DNA of 11,860 nucleotides from Nevskiaceae bacterium (GCA_031277355.1 JAITMN010000169.1:1-11860); one strand, 5' to 3'. Positions 1-6,926 are shown, counted from the stretch's first letter. Notes: generated by a model from the letters alone, not told the origin. Program-made: numbers and translations.

Positions 1-299
1 GTGGCTTTCTGCAAGATCAGGTCCATCTTGTCGCCGCGCGCCACGCCTTGCAGCAGCGTGATGCGCAGCGGCGATTCGGCGCGGTTGGGCACGGCATCGC
101 CGATGCGCACTTCCACGCGATCACGCATCACCGTGGTGAGGGTTGCATCAAACTCGTTGCCGCACCCGTCGAAGATGCGCAGTGCATCGCCGACGGTCAG
201 GCGCAGCACGCGCGCCACATGCTTTGCCGCGGCATCGGGCAGTGCGATCACTGCGCTGCCTGAAGGCAACCCCGGCACATACACGCGCGTCAATCGCAT
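1..299 (-). CDS. rsmE: 16S rRNA (uracil-1498-N3)-methyltransferase, N-terminal part
   Basis: RsmE methylates N3 of U1498 in 16S rRNA of the small ribosomal subunit. Only about 99 N-terminal codons are present; the gene continues past the left edge. The reading starts MRLTRVYVPG and contains the PUA-like N-terminal domain pattern: HVARVLRLTVGD, a LRIFDG strand, then the linker LLQGVARGDKMDLILQKAT that leads into the SPOUT methyltransferase domain in this family. The ATG at 299 has a good GAGG ribosome site seven bases upstream. It lies inside the last codons of bioA, a 10-base overlap, so the two genes are probably co-transcribed and coupled. The catalytic SPOUT knot is outside the window, so activity cannot be judged. 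The family call comes from recognisable sequence, not from a search. Confidence 0.9.
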   Translation of the reverse strand, partial: MRLTRVYVPGLPSGSAVIALPDAAAKHVARVLRLTVGDALRIFDGCGNEFDATLTTVMRDRVEVRIGDAVPNRAESPLRITLLQGVARGDKMDLILQKA

Positions 300-1657
300 G
301 TGGCCACCTCGATGGCTTCGGCGGTCACGCGGCCCAGCAATGCGATCTGCTCCGGCGTGATCACATACGGCGGCATCCAGTACACCACATCGCCAACGGG
401 CCGCAGCAGCACGCCGCGTTCCAGCGCCGCGCGGTACACGGCAAGACCGCGCCGATCGCGTGCATCGAAGGCGGCGCGCGTGGCGCGATCTTTCACCATC
501 TCGATCGCCAGAATCATGCCGGTCTGCCGAACTTCCCCGACATGCGGATGGTCTTGCAGCGCCGCTGCTGCCTCTGCCATCAGCCGCGCTGACTCCTGAT
601 TGCGCTTCAGCACCGGCTCATCGCGAAAGATCGCAAGCGTTGCATTGGCCGCCGCACACGCCAGCGGATTGCCGGTGTAGCTATGCGAATGCAGGAACGC
701 CTTTTGCTTTGCGTATTCATCATAGAACGCGGCATACATCGCCTCGCCCGTCAGCACTGCCGACAGCGGCAGAAATCCGCCCGTCAGTCCCTTCGACAAA
801 CACAGCAGGTCTGGTGCGATGCCCGCCTGCTCGCAGGCGAACAGCGTGCCCGTGCGTCCGAAGCCCACGGCGATTTCATCGGCGATCAGGTGAATGTCGA
901 GCGCATCGCAACACTGGCGCAGCAGCGACAGATACACCGGGTGATACATCCGCATGCCGCCGGCGCATTGCACCAGCGGTTCAACGATCACGGCGGCAAT
1001 TTCATCGGCGTGTTGTTCCAGCAATGCGCGCATGGCGGTGAATTGCCGCCGCGCGCAGTCCGCCGCATCTTCGCCTGCTTCGCGGTTCCAGGCGTCGGGC
1101 GAGGGCGCGGTGAGCACATCCATCAACAGCGGCGCGTAGATGTTTTTGTATAGCGCCACATCGCCCACGGCCAGCGCGCCCAGCGTTTCGCCGTGATAAC
1201 TGTTGGTCAGCGTGACAAAGCGCCTCTTGCGCGTCTTGCCCGCGTTGCGCCAGTAGTGAAAGCTCATCTTCAGCGCCACTTCGATGGCCGCCGAACCGTT
1301 GTCGGCGAAGAAGCAGCGCGTGAGGCCCGCCGGCGCGACGCGCGTCAGTTCTTCGGCCAGTTCCACCGCCGGCTGATGCGTGAAACCGGCGAAAATCACC
1401 TGCTCCAATTGCTGCAATTGCGCGGCCACCGCCGAGCCGATGCGCGGGTTGGCATGGCCGAACAGGTTGACCCACCAGGAACTGATCGCATCCAGATAGC
1501 GCTGAGCGCCGAAATCCTCCAGCCACACCCCTTCGCCACGGCGTATCGGGATGAGCGGCAACGCCTGCTCGTGATCCTTCATCTGCGTGCAGGGATGCCA
1601 GACATGCGCAAGGTCGCGTGCCACCAGAGGATGCGGCGTGGTGTGCGTGGGGCTCAT
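290..1657 (-). CDS. bioA: Adenosylmethionine-8-amino-7-oxononanoate aminotransferase
   Basis: BioA is the PLP-dependent cytoplasmic enzyme that converts KAPA to DAPA in biotin synthesis, with S-adenosylmethionine as the amino donor. The protein is 455 residues (E. coli BioA is 429). Visible landmarks are WHPCTQ (20-25), SSWWVN (59-64, the substrate-site tryptophans), FADNGSAAIEVALKM (117-131), SYHGET (153-158), ADEIAVGFGRTG (259-270, PLP aspartate D260), SKGLTGG with the Schiff-base lysine K289, SYTGNPLACAAAN (326-338) and GVLLRPVGDVVYWMPP near the end. All key elements are intact. I chose the ATG at 1657: a further 80 codons stay open upstream but look nothing like BioA and run over the start of the divergent dehydrogenase gene. 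No Shine-Dalgarno sequence precedes this ATG. The gene stands apart from other bio genes and overlaps rsmE by 10 bases. Confidence 0.96.
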   Translation of the reverse strand: MSPTHTTPHPLVARDLAHVWHPCTQMKDHEQALPLIPIRRGEGVWLEDFGAQRYLDAISSWWVNLFGHANPRIGSAVAAQLQQLEQVIFAGFTHQPAVELAEELTRVAPAGLTRCFFADNGSAAIEVALKMSFHYWRNAGKTRKRRFVTLTNSYHGETLGALAVGDVALYKNIYAPLLMDVLTAPSPDAWNREAGEDAADCARRQFTAMRALLEQHADEIAAVIVEPLVQCAGGMRMYHPVYLSLLRQCCDALDIHLIADEIAVGFGRTGTLFACEQAGIAPDLLCLSKGLTGGFLPLSAVLTGEAMYAAFYDEYAKQKAFLHSHSYTGNPLACAAANATLAIFRDEPVLKRNQESARLMAEAAAALQDHPHVGEVRQTGMILAIEMVKDRATRAAFDARDRRGLAVYRAALERGVLLRPVGDVVYWMPPYVITPEQIALLGRVTAEAIEVATCD

Positions 1658-1715
1658 CGGCGCATAATGCCATCGGTTGGCAGGTTCAAGGCTGTTCGTA
1701 TCCACGAGGTTTGCG
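1658..1715. promoter_or_regulatory. Divergent promoter region between bioA and the PQQ dehydrogenase gene
   Basis: These 58 bases must hold the start signals of both divergent genes. On the plus strand CATAAT (1663-1668) matches the sigma-70 -10 box at 5 of 6 positions and would start transcription near 1675, but no good -35 is seen. On the minus strand TTGAAC (1689-1684) precedes CATTAT (1669-1664) with a short 14-base spacer; a start from it would fall at or next to the bioA ATG. The dehydrogenase has a GAGG ribosome site at 1706-1709; bioA has none. The promoter calls are eye matches only. Confidence 0.3.
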
Positions 1716-3911
1716 ATGTTGGGATCACGCAGGGTTGAGAAGATGGCAGTGCCGGTGGCGATGATGACAATGGCGTTGCTCGCGGCCTGTTCGCGCACGG
1801 AATCGGTGGATGTGACCGCCACGCTGATGCGCAGCGGTCTGCTTGATCGCGAGCGATTGCTTGCGGTGGCCGATGAACCCGGCTCCTGGCTCACCACGGG
1901 CCGCGATTTTGGCGAAACCTATTATTCGCCGCTCACGGCGATCAACGAAAGCAATGTGTCGCGGCTGGGCTTTGCCTGGCAATTGGAAACCGGCACGGGG
2001 CGAGGCATGGAAGCCACGCCGCTGGTGATGGATGGCGTGATGATTGTGTCGGGCGTGGCCGGTCGCGTGTATGCAATGAACGCCGCCACCGGCGCAATGC
2101 TGTGGCAGTTCGAGCCGCAGGTGAATGGCAAAGCCTTTCGCGGCGCATGTTGCGACATGGTCAATCGCGGTGTTGCCGTGTGGCAGGGCAAGGTGTACGT
2201 GGCCGCGCTCGACGGCATCCTGTACGCCCTCAACGCCAACAACGGCAACGTGCTGTGGCAGGCCGACACCATCGACGACAAACAGCGCGCCTATTCGATT
2301 ACCGGCGCGCCGCAGGTGGCGGGCAATGTCGTGGTCATCGGCAACGGCGGCGCGGAGTTCGACGCACGCGGCTATGTCACCGCCTACGATCTTGAAACCG
2401 GCAAGCAGGCGTGGCGTTTCTACACCGTGCCCGGCGATCCGAAAAAAGGCTTCGAGCATCCCGAACTGGAAGAAGCGGCGAAGACCTGGGACCCGGAATC
2501 ACGCTGGGAATTCGGCATGGGCGGCACGCCCTGGGATGCGCTGGCCTACGATCCGGAGTTGAATCTGTTGTACGTGGGCACCGGCAACGCCGCGCCGTGG
2601 AATCGCAAGCTGCGTTCGCCCAAGGGCGGCGACAATCTGTATCTGTCGTCGATTCTGGCGATCAATCCCGACACCGGCCGTCTGGTGTGGCACTACCAGG
2701 AAGTGCCGCAGGAGATGTGGGATTACACCGCCACGCAGCCCTTCATACTGGCGAGCCTGAACATCGACGGCGCGGATCGCAAGGTCATCATGCACGCGCC
2801 GAAAAACGGCTTCTTCTATGTGCTGGATCGCGCCACGGGGCAATTGCTGTCGGCGGAAAAATACGAAGACGTCACCTGGGCCACGCATGTGGATTTGAAA
2901 ACCGGCCGTCCGGTGTTTGATCCGGGCGCGGACTACACCGATGGCAAGCCCAAGCTGGTGTTTCCCGCGCCAGTGGGCGCGCACAATTTCAACCCGATGT
3001 CGCTGAGCGCGAAGACGGGTCTGGTGTACATCCCCACGGTTCATCTGGGCGCGCTGTTTGCGATGCCTGAAAAACCCGGTGAATGGTTGCCGGGGCGGGG
3101 GAACACGAACGTGCAGACGGCGTTTTCCATGCAGTTGGCCGCGCCGGAAACGCTGCCGCCCGCGCTGCGGCCCTTGGCCGATCCGAAATATCTGGCGACG
3201 ATGCCCGATCCCACACCATCGGCGGCGTTGAAGGCTTGGGACCCGATCACTCACAAGGTGGTGTGGAGCTTCAAGTACGACCAGGGGTTCATGGATCACG
3301 GCGGTGTGTTGTCTACCGCAGGTGGGTTGGTGTTTCAGGGCAGTCTCGACGGCACGCTGCGCATCTTCCGCGACACCGACGGGCAGTTGCTGAAAGAAAT
3401 CGAAGTGGGCACCGCGATGATCGCCGCGCCGATGACGTACACCGTCGATGACGTGCAGTATGTAGCCATTCTCGCCGGCAGCGGCGGCGGTGGTTGGAAC
3501 ACCTGGATGCCGGGCAACATCGCCGCGCGCAAGGGCAATGCCAATCGCATCATCGCGTTCAAGCTCGACGGGGGCAGCACGCCGGTGCCGTCTGATATTC
3601 CGCCGCCGGGACCGTTGCCCCAACCGCCTGCGCAACCGGGCAGTGCAGCGGATATCGCCGCAGGCGCAGCGCTGTATGGGGCCAATTGCGGCGGCTGTCA
3701 TCAAAACGCCTTCCCCGGCCCGGTGCCCGATCTGCGCCGCTCGGCAGTGGTGGCCGACGCCAATGCCTTTCGCGATGTGCTGCTCAATGGCGCGCTGGAA
3801 CCTCGCGGCATGTCGCGTTGGGATGATCTGCTCAGCGCGCAGCAGGTGGATCAACTGCGTGCGTATCTGATCTCGGTGGCGCAGCAGGCGTATGCCGCGC
3901 AGCAGAACTGA
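1716..3911 (+). CDS. PQQ-dependent quinohemoprotein (type II) alcohol dehydrogenase, predicted lipoprotein
   Basis: This is an envelope alcohol dehydrogenase that passes electrons from PQQH2 to its own haem c. The protein is 731 residues. It starts with a basic n-region, a hydrophobic stretch and the lipobox LAAC with Cys25. An eight-bladed propeller follows, with repeated tryptophan-docking motifs such as AINPDTGRLVW and AWDPITHKVVW. Active-site landmarks are the vicinal disulfide Cys145-Cys146 in RGACCDMVNRG, the GGAEFDARGYV segment (calcium-ligand Glu214), GGTPWDALAYDP (PQQ-stacking Trp273), GTGNAAPWN (calcium-ligand Asn291) and WDYTATQPF (catalytic Asp336). A proline-rich linker (about 626-643) joins a short haem c domain with C658-x-x-C661-H662 and the probable sixth ligand Met699. 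ATG 1716 is chosen because GAGG lies six bases upstream and it gives a complete signal peptide; ATGs at 1743, 1761 and 1764 are alternatives. The substrate is unknown. The gene ends exactly where the next, convergent gene ends. Confidence 0.93.
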   Translation: MLGSRRVEKMAVPVAMMTMALLAACSRTESVDVTATLMRSGLLDRERLLAVADEPGSWLTTGRDFGETYYSPLTAINESNVSRLGFAWQLETGTGRGMEATPLVMDGVMIVSGVAGRVYAMNAATGAMLWQFEPQVNGKAFRGACCDMVNRGVAVWQGKVYVAALDGILYALNANNGNVLWQADTIDDKQRAYSITGAPQVAGNVVVIGNGGAEFDARGYVTAYDLETGKQAWRFYTVPGDPKKGFEHPELEEAAKTWDPESRWEFGMGGTPWDALAYDPELNLLYVGTGNAAPWNRKLRSPKGGDNLYLSSILAINPDTGRLVWHYQEVPQEMWDYTATQPFILASLNIDGADRKVIMHAPKNGFFYVLDRATGQLLSAEKYEDVTWATHVDLKTGRPVFDPGADYTDGKPKLVFPAPVGAHNFNPMSLSAKTGLVYIPTVHLGALFAMPEKPGEWLPGRGNTNVQTAFSMQLAAPETLPPALRPLADPKYLATMPDPTPSAALKAWDPITHKVVWSFKYDQGFMDHGGVLSTAGGLVFQGSLDGTLRIFRDTDGQLLKEIEVGTAMIAAPMTYTVDDVQYVAILAGSGGGGWNTWMPGNIAARKGNANRIIAFKLDGGSTPVPSDIPPPGPLPQPPAQPGSAADIAAGAALYGANCGGCHQNAFPGPVPDLRRSAVVADANAFRDVLLNGALEPRGMSRWDDLLSAQQVDQLRAYLISVAQQAYAAQQN

Positions 3912-4442
3912 CTACTGGCACCACGCGCACCAGAACCACCCCGGTGGCCGATACGCGGTGATCACGCGCCCTGCGGTGATCGCCGCGATCCAGCTCAGCA
4001 GCGATATCGCCGCAAACAGCCGCGCGGTCCAAGGTGGCGCATCGTCTTCGCCCAGCGCGGCAAGCCGCGTGAATGTGGTGAGATAGAACGCCGCCATGTT
4101 CACGCCGGCAATGACGAGCATCAGCATCTTCAATTGCCAGGCCGGGTTGTAGAGATATTGATCGGCGGCGGCGATCACGAACAGCGCACCCGTCATCACG
4201 CACAGCGCAAAACCCAGCACGCCATAGGGCACGAGCCGATGCAGCGCCATCAGCGAAATGCCGCGCACCGCATTCATCATCCTCAAATCGAACATGCCCA
4301 CCGTGCCGAACAGCAGACAGATGCCGATGAAGTGGATCACTTCGACGCTGGCCCAGCCCCAACGTGCGCTCATCAACGTGGCCACGCCCACGCTCTTGCC
4401 CCAGGCGATGATCGCGGCAGGATTGAAGATCGGGTCCATCAT
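3912..4442 (-). CDS. Four-helix membrane protein, DUF6644-like (second gene of pair)
   Basis: This is an integral membrane protein of 176 residues with no established function. Hydrophobic segments lie at about 31-50, 70-92, 103-122 and 142-163. Recognisable landmarks are a helix starting VIHFIGICLLFGTVG with His37, followed by FDLRMM, then LHRLVPYGVLGFAL with His68, and YNPAWQLKMLML in the third helix. The pattern resembles the DUF6644 group as I remember it, and the upstream gene shows the same helix plan, so the two look paralogous. The two histidines could be haem or metal ligands, which is speculation. The C-terminus is short and tryptophan-rich, with Cys172 and Cys175 in a CxxC. The ATG at 4442 overlaps the upstream stop codon (ATGA), and an ATG at 4439 is equally possible. 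The stop TAG (3914-3912) directly abuts the stop of the PQQ dehydrogenase gene. Confidence 0.8.
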   Translation of the reverse strand: MMDPIFNPAAIIAWGKSVGVATLMSARWGWASVEVIHFIGICLLFGTVGMFDLRMMNAVRGISLMALHRLVPYGVLGFALCVMTGALFVIAAADQYLYNPAWQLKMLMLVIAGVNMAAFYLTTFTRLAALGEDDAPPWTARLFAAISLLSWIAAITAGRVITAYRPPGWFWCAWCQ

Positions 4443-4903
4443 TCGGTGATCATCAGTATCGTGTAGGTGTGGAGCAGCAACTTGCCGCAGGCCACGCCAG
4501 CCAGCCACAGCGCCAGCGATGCCCCGGCCATCATCCGCATCTGTTTCGGCGGCCTCTGGCCGCGAACAATGCGTTGTATCAGCAACGCCGCGCCGATCAG
4601 GCAGATGAACTTCAGCGCGAATATCGGGTTCGTCAAAGCCTTGGCCGGATAACCGATCAGCAGGCCCAGACCCGAAACGATGGCCAGCGCCGCGCCCAGC
4701 CACATATAGGGAATGAACCCCGCGAACCGTTCCAGCCTTGCGCTTGACGCCACGCCCAGCCCGCGCAGCGAAATGGCGATGCCGCCGCCCACCAGCAGCG
4801 CCATGCCCAGCGCGTGGGCGATCAGCAGCCAGAAATAGGCGTAGTCATCCTGCCGCACGAATACGGAAAGCGCCGTCTGTTCGATCCAGGCCAGAATTTG
4901 CAT
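4439..4903 (-). CDS. Four-helix membrane protein, DUF6644-like (first gene of pair)
   Basis: A 154-residue membrane protein with four predicted helices at about 22-47, 64-84, 93-112 and 124-146. Features shared with its downstream neighbour are a first-helix histidine in LIAHALGMALLVGGG (His30), LRGLG after that helix, and TNPIFALKF at the start of helix three. It lacks the counterpart of the neighbour's second histidine (glutamate at 58 instead) but has His145 near the end. The ATG at 4903 is supported by a GAGGGG ribosome site just upstream; codons before it are open but not hydrophobic or conserved-looking. It is the first gene of a two-gene unit, divergent from the flavoprotein gene. Function is unknown. 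Its place between two c-haem oxidation systems suggests a role in electron transfer, assembly or substrate entry. Confidence 0.8.
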   Translation of the reverse strand: MQILAWIEQTALSVFVRQDDYAYFWLLIAHALGMALLVGGGIAISLRGLGVASSARLERFAGFIPYMWLGAALAIVSGLGLLIGYPAKALTNPIFALKFICLIGAALLIQRIVRGQRPPKQMRMMAGASLALWLAGVACGKLLLHTYTILMITE

Positions 4904-5004
4904 TGCCCCTCGCGGCGCGGCGCGCCACAACGACCGCCTGCGCAAGCACACATCGGTGTAGCATAACTGCCCATACGGGAGATAACCCCAAGGGGGATTT
5001 TGCA
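4904..5004. promoter_or_regulatory. Divergent intergenic region, flavocytochrome genes versus membrane pair
   Basis: These 101 bases separate the two divergent units. The plus side carries a strong ribosome site (AGGGGGA, 4991-4997) seven bases before the GTG start of the flavoprotein. Around 4958-4968 the stretch TAGCATAAC offers weak -10 candidates on the plus strand and TATGCT on the minus strand, neither with a convincing -35. I see no clear operator palindrome. A shared control region is likely from the layout, but the sequence does not show which regulator acts. Confidence 0.3.
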
Positions 5005-6543
5005 GTGAAACGCATACTGCCGCCCAATGTCAGTCAGACGCGCTTCGCGCAGGCGTTGCGCGCGTTTGCCGGTGTGGTGGGTCAGGACTGGGTGCTCGAT
5101 ACCGATACGGATCGCGACACTTATCTCGACGCCTACTCTCCGGGTCTGGAAGAAAACCATGCGCCCGCCGCAGCGATTGCGCCGGCCGACGTGCAGCAGG
5201 TTCAGGCGGTGCTGAAGATCGCCAATCAATATCGCATACCGCTGTGGCCCATTTCGCGCGGCAAGAATTTTGGTTATGGCGGCGCCTCGCCGCGCATGCC
5301 GGGCACGGTGGTGCTTGATATGGGGCGGTTGAATCGCATCATTGAAGTGAACGCCGCGCGGGGCTATTGCATCGTGGAGCCGGGTGTGGGGTTCTTCGAT
5401 CTGTTCGAGTATGTGCAGGCCAACAAGATTCCGCTGCAATTGGGCATCCCCGGCAATGGCTGGGGCAGCGTGGTGGGCAATGCGCTGGAACGCGGTTTCA
5501 GCGGCATGGGCGATCACAGCAACAACATCTGCGGCATGGAACTGGTGCTGGCCGATGGCGAAGTGGTGCGCACCGGCATGGGCGCGATCGGCAATGGCGC
5601 GGCTTGGCCGCTGTTCAAGCATGGCTTCGGGCCGTCGTGGGATCAGCTCATCGTGCAGTCGAATTTCGCCATCGTCACGAAGCTGTGTCTGTGGATGCGG
5701 CCGACCGATGAGATGGTGATGAACATCGAGGTGAAGCTGCCCCGCCCCGAAGACCTGGAGTGGTACACCAATGCGGTGACGCCGCTGCGATTGTCCGGCG
5801 TGCTGGAAGGCTTCGTGCGCACCACCAGTCACATGGCTTCGGCCACGGTGCCCACGCTGCGGCGCGAGTGGCACACCGGGCGCGATTCGATTCCCGACAA
5901 TGTGATTGCGCAGATCATGCAGCGCTTCAATGTGGGCTGGTGGAATGGCCCGTTGGTGCTTTCTGGTCCGGCTGAGGTTTGCGAAGCCCGTCTCAAGCTG
6001 GTGCTGGCGCAGTTGGCGAAGTTCTCCAATCTGGAATTCCCGGTCACGCGCAGTTCGGGCGCGCAGCGCGGCCCTACCACCTATCCGCTGCAGATGACGA
6101 ACTGGTTTGGCGGTCGCGGCGGTCATATCGGCTTCTCGCCTGCGATGCCCTCCGATGGCCGTCTGGTGCAGGAGCAGTTTGAACGCACGCGCCGCCGTTA
6201 CATCGAATTTGGTCTCGATTACTCCGGCACGTTCTACAACGATGGCCGCTCCAGCACCAATGTGAATCTGATCCTGTTTGATCGCGACGACGCCGAGCAG
6301 TTGCAGCGCGTGCATGGCCTGTTCCGCGCGCTGGTGGCCGATGCCAAGCAGATGGGCTATGGCGAATATCGCACGCATATTTCCTACATGGATGACGTGG
6401 CCGCCACGTTCGACTTCAACAATCACGCGATGCGGCGTTTGAATGAGCGCGTGAAAGACACGCTCGATCCCAACGGTGTGCTGGCGCCGGGGCGCAATGG
6501 CATCTGGCCGGCGGCGTATCGAAATCAGCGGGGCAAGGTATGA
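5005..6543 (+). CDS. VAO/PCMH-family FAD-linked oxidoreductase, 4-alkylphenol dehydrogenase type
   Basis: This flavoprotein probably oxidises the side chain of a para-substituted phenol and passes electrons to the cytochrome c encoded next to it. It is 512 residues. The FAD-binding half has WPISRGKNFGYGG (81-93), VEPGVGFFDLF and IPGNGWGSVVGNALERG (148-164). The cap domain ends with GYGEYRTHISYMDD and the terminal LDPNGVLAPGRNGIWP, very close to fungal vanillyl-alcohol oxidase. Tyr91, Tyr455 and Arg456 align with VAO Tyr108, Tyr503 and Arg504, the phenolate-binding set. His374 (GGHIGFSP) aligns with the VAO flavin-linking His422, and Thr365 with the PCMH flavin-linking tyrosine. Gly150 replaces VAO Asp170. 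The start is GTG 5005, with a strong AGGGGGA site; the 89 open codons upstream overlap the membrane gene and are rejected. No signal peptide is seen. Eugenol hydroxylase or 4-cresol dehydrogenase are the nearest known roles; the exact substrate is unknown. Confidence 0.88.
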   Translation: MKRILPPNVSQTRFAQALRAFAGVVGQDWVLDTDTDRDTYLDAYSPGLEENHAPAAAIAPADVQQVQAVLKIANQYRIPLWPISRGKNFGYGGASPRMPGTVVLDMGRLNRIIEVNAARGYCIVEPGVGFFDLFEYVQANKIPLQLGIPGNGWGSVVGNALERGFSGMGDHSNNICGMELVLADGEVVRTGMGAIGNGAAWPLFKHGFGPSWDQLIVQSNFAIVTKLCLWMRPTDEMVMNIEVKLPRPEDLEWYTNAVTPLRLSGVLEGFVRTTSHMASATVPTLRREWHTGRDSIPDNVIAQIMQRFNVGWWNGPLVLSGPAEVCEARLKLVLAQLAKFSNLEFPVTRSSGAQRGPTTYPLQMTNWFGGRGGHIGFSPAMPSDGRLVQEQFERTRRRYIEFGLDYSGTFYNDGRSSTNVNLILFDRDDAEQLQRVHGLFRALVADAKQMGYGEYRTHISYMDDVAATFDFNNHAMRRLNERVKDTLDPNGVLAPGRNGIWPAAYRNQRGKV

Positions 6544-6926
6544 AGACGCGATGGCTGTTGTCGTTGCTGGCCGGTTGTGCGGCGGTGTTGGGCGGCGCGT
6601 CTGTGTCCGCGCTGGCCGCTGATGCGGCGGGGGGCGCGGAGGCGATTGCGCGCGGTGAAGCGGCGTTCACGCATCGCTGCGCGATGTGTCATCGCGCCGG
6701 GCAAACCGGAACCTTCATTCTGGCCCGTCGTCTGGGTGAAGACAGATCGTTGCTGGAACAGCGCACCGACCTGGTGGACGTGTACATCCGCCAGGTGGTG
6801 CGTCAGGGGCTGGTCAACATGCCGCGCATATCCCGCGTCGAGTTGCCCGATGCAGACCTCGACGCGGTGATCGCGTACCTGAATCGCCCTCAGTCGTTGC
6901 GGGGCGCTTCGCCGAGCCAGCGATAG
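6540..6926 (+). CDS. Small exported cytochrome c, likely electron acceptor of the flavoprotein
   Basis: A 128-residue monohaem c-type cytochrome. Residues 1-27 form a Sec signal peptide with a probable cut after SALA. The mature part carries Cys47-x-x-Cys50-His51 and a probable axial Met94 (LVNMPRIS), ending with a typical C-terminal helix ([12 protein letters not shown]). Size and position match PchC of p-cresol methylhydroxylase and the cytochrome subunit of eugenol hydroxylase. Its ATG overlaps the flavoprotein stop as ATGA, indicating translational coupling and a subunit relationship. The last 12 codons overlap the 3' end of the convergent aqpZ gene, so the C-terminal tail after the helix ([12 protein letters not shown]) is constrained by another gene. 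A generic soluble electron carrier is the alternative. Confidence 0.88.
   Translation: MKTRWLLSLLAGCAAVLGGASVSALAADAAGGAEAIARGEAAFTHRCAMCHRAGQTGTFILARRLGEDRSLLEQRTDLVDVYIRQVVRQGLVNMPRISRVELPDADLDAVIAYLNRPQSLRGASPSQR

Noticed and set aside
1658..1897. 80-codon N-terminal extension of the bioA reading frame
   Set aside because: It has no BioA similarity and runs across the start of the divergent PQQ dehydrogenase; the ATG at 1657 gives a normal BioA N-terminus.
2499..3854. 451-codon open frame on the minus strand opposite the PQQ dehydrogenase
   Set aside because: It is rich in His and Arg with no recognisable domain. It is a GC-driven shadow of an unmistakable gene.
4987..4996. CCCC-AA-GGGG element overlapping the ribosome site of the flavoprotein gene
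   Set aside because: The two-base loop is too tight for a real hairpin, and a three-pair version would be too weak to count as a regulatory structure.
4738..5004. 89-codon N-terminal extension of the flavoprotein frame
   Set aside because: It is arginine- and alanine-rich, overlaps the divergent membrane-protein gene, and the GTG at 5005 has a strong ribosome site with a family-like N-terminus.
4822..6426. 534-codon open frame on the minus strand opposite the flavoprotein
   Set aside because: Same reasoning: His/Arg/Ala-rich shadow frame with no motif; the plus-strand frame carries the conserved VAO residues.
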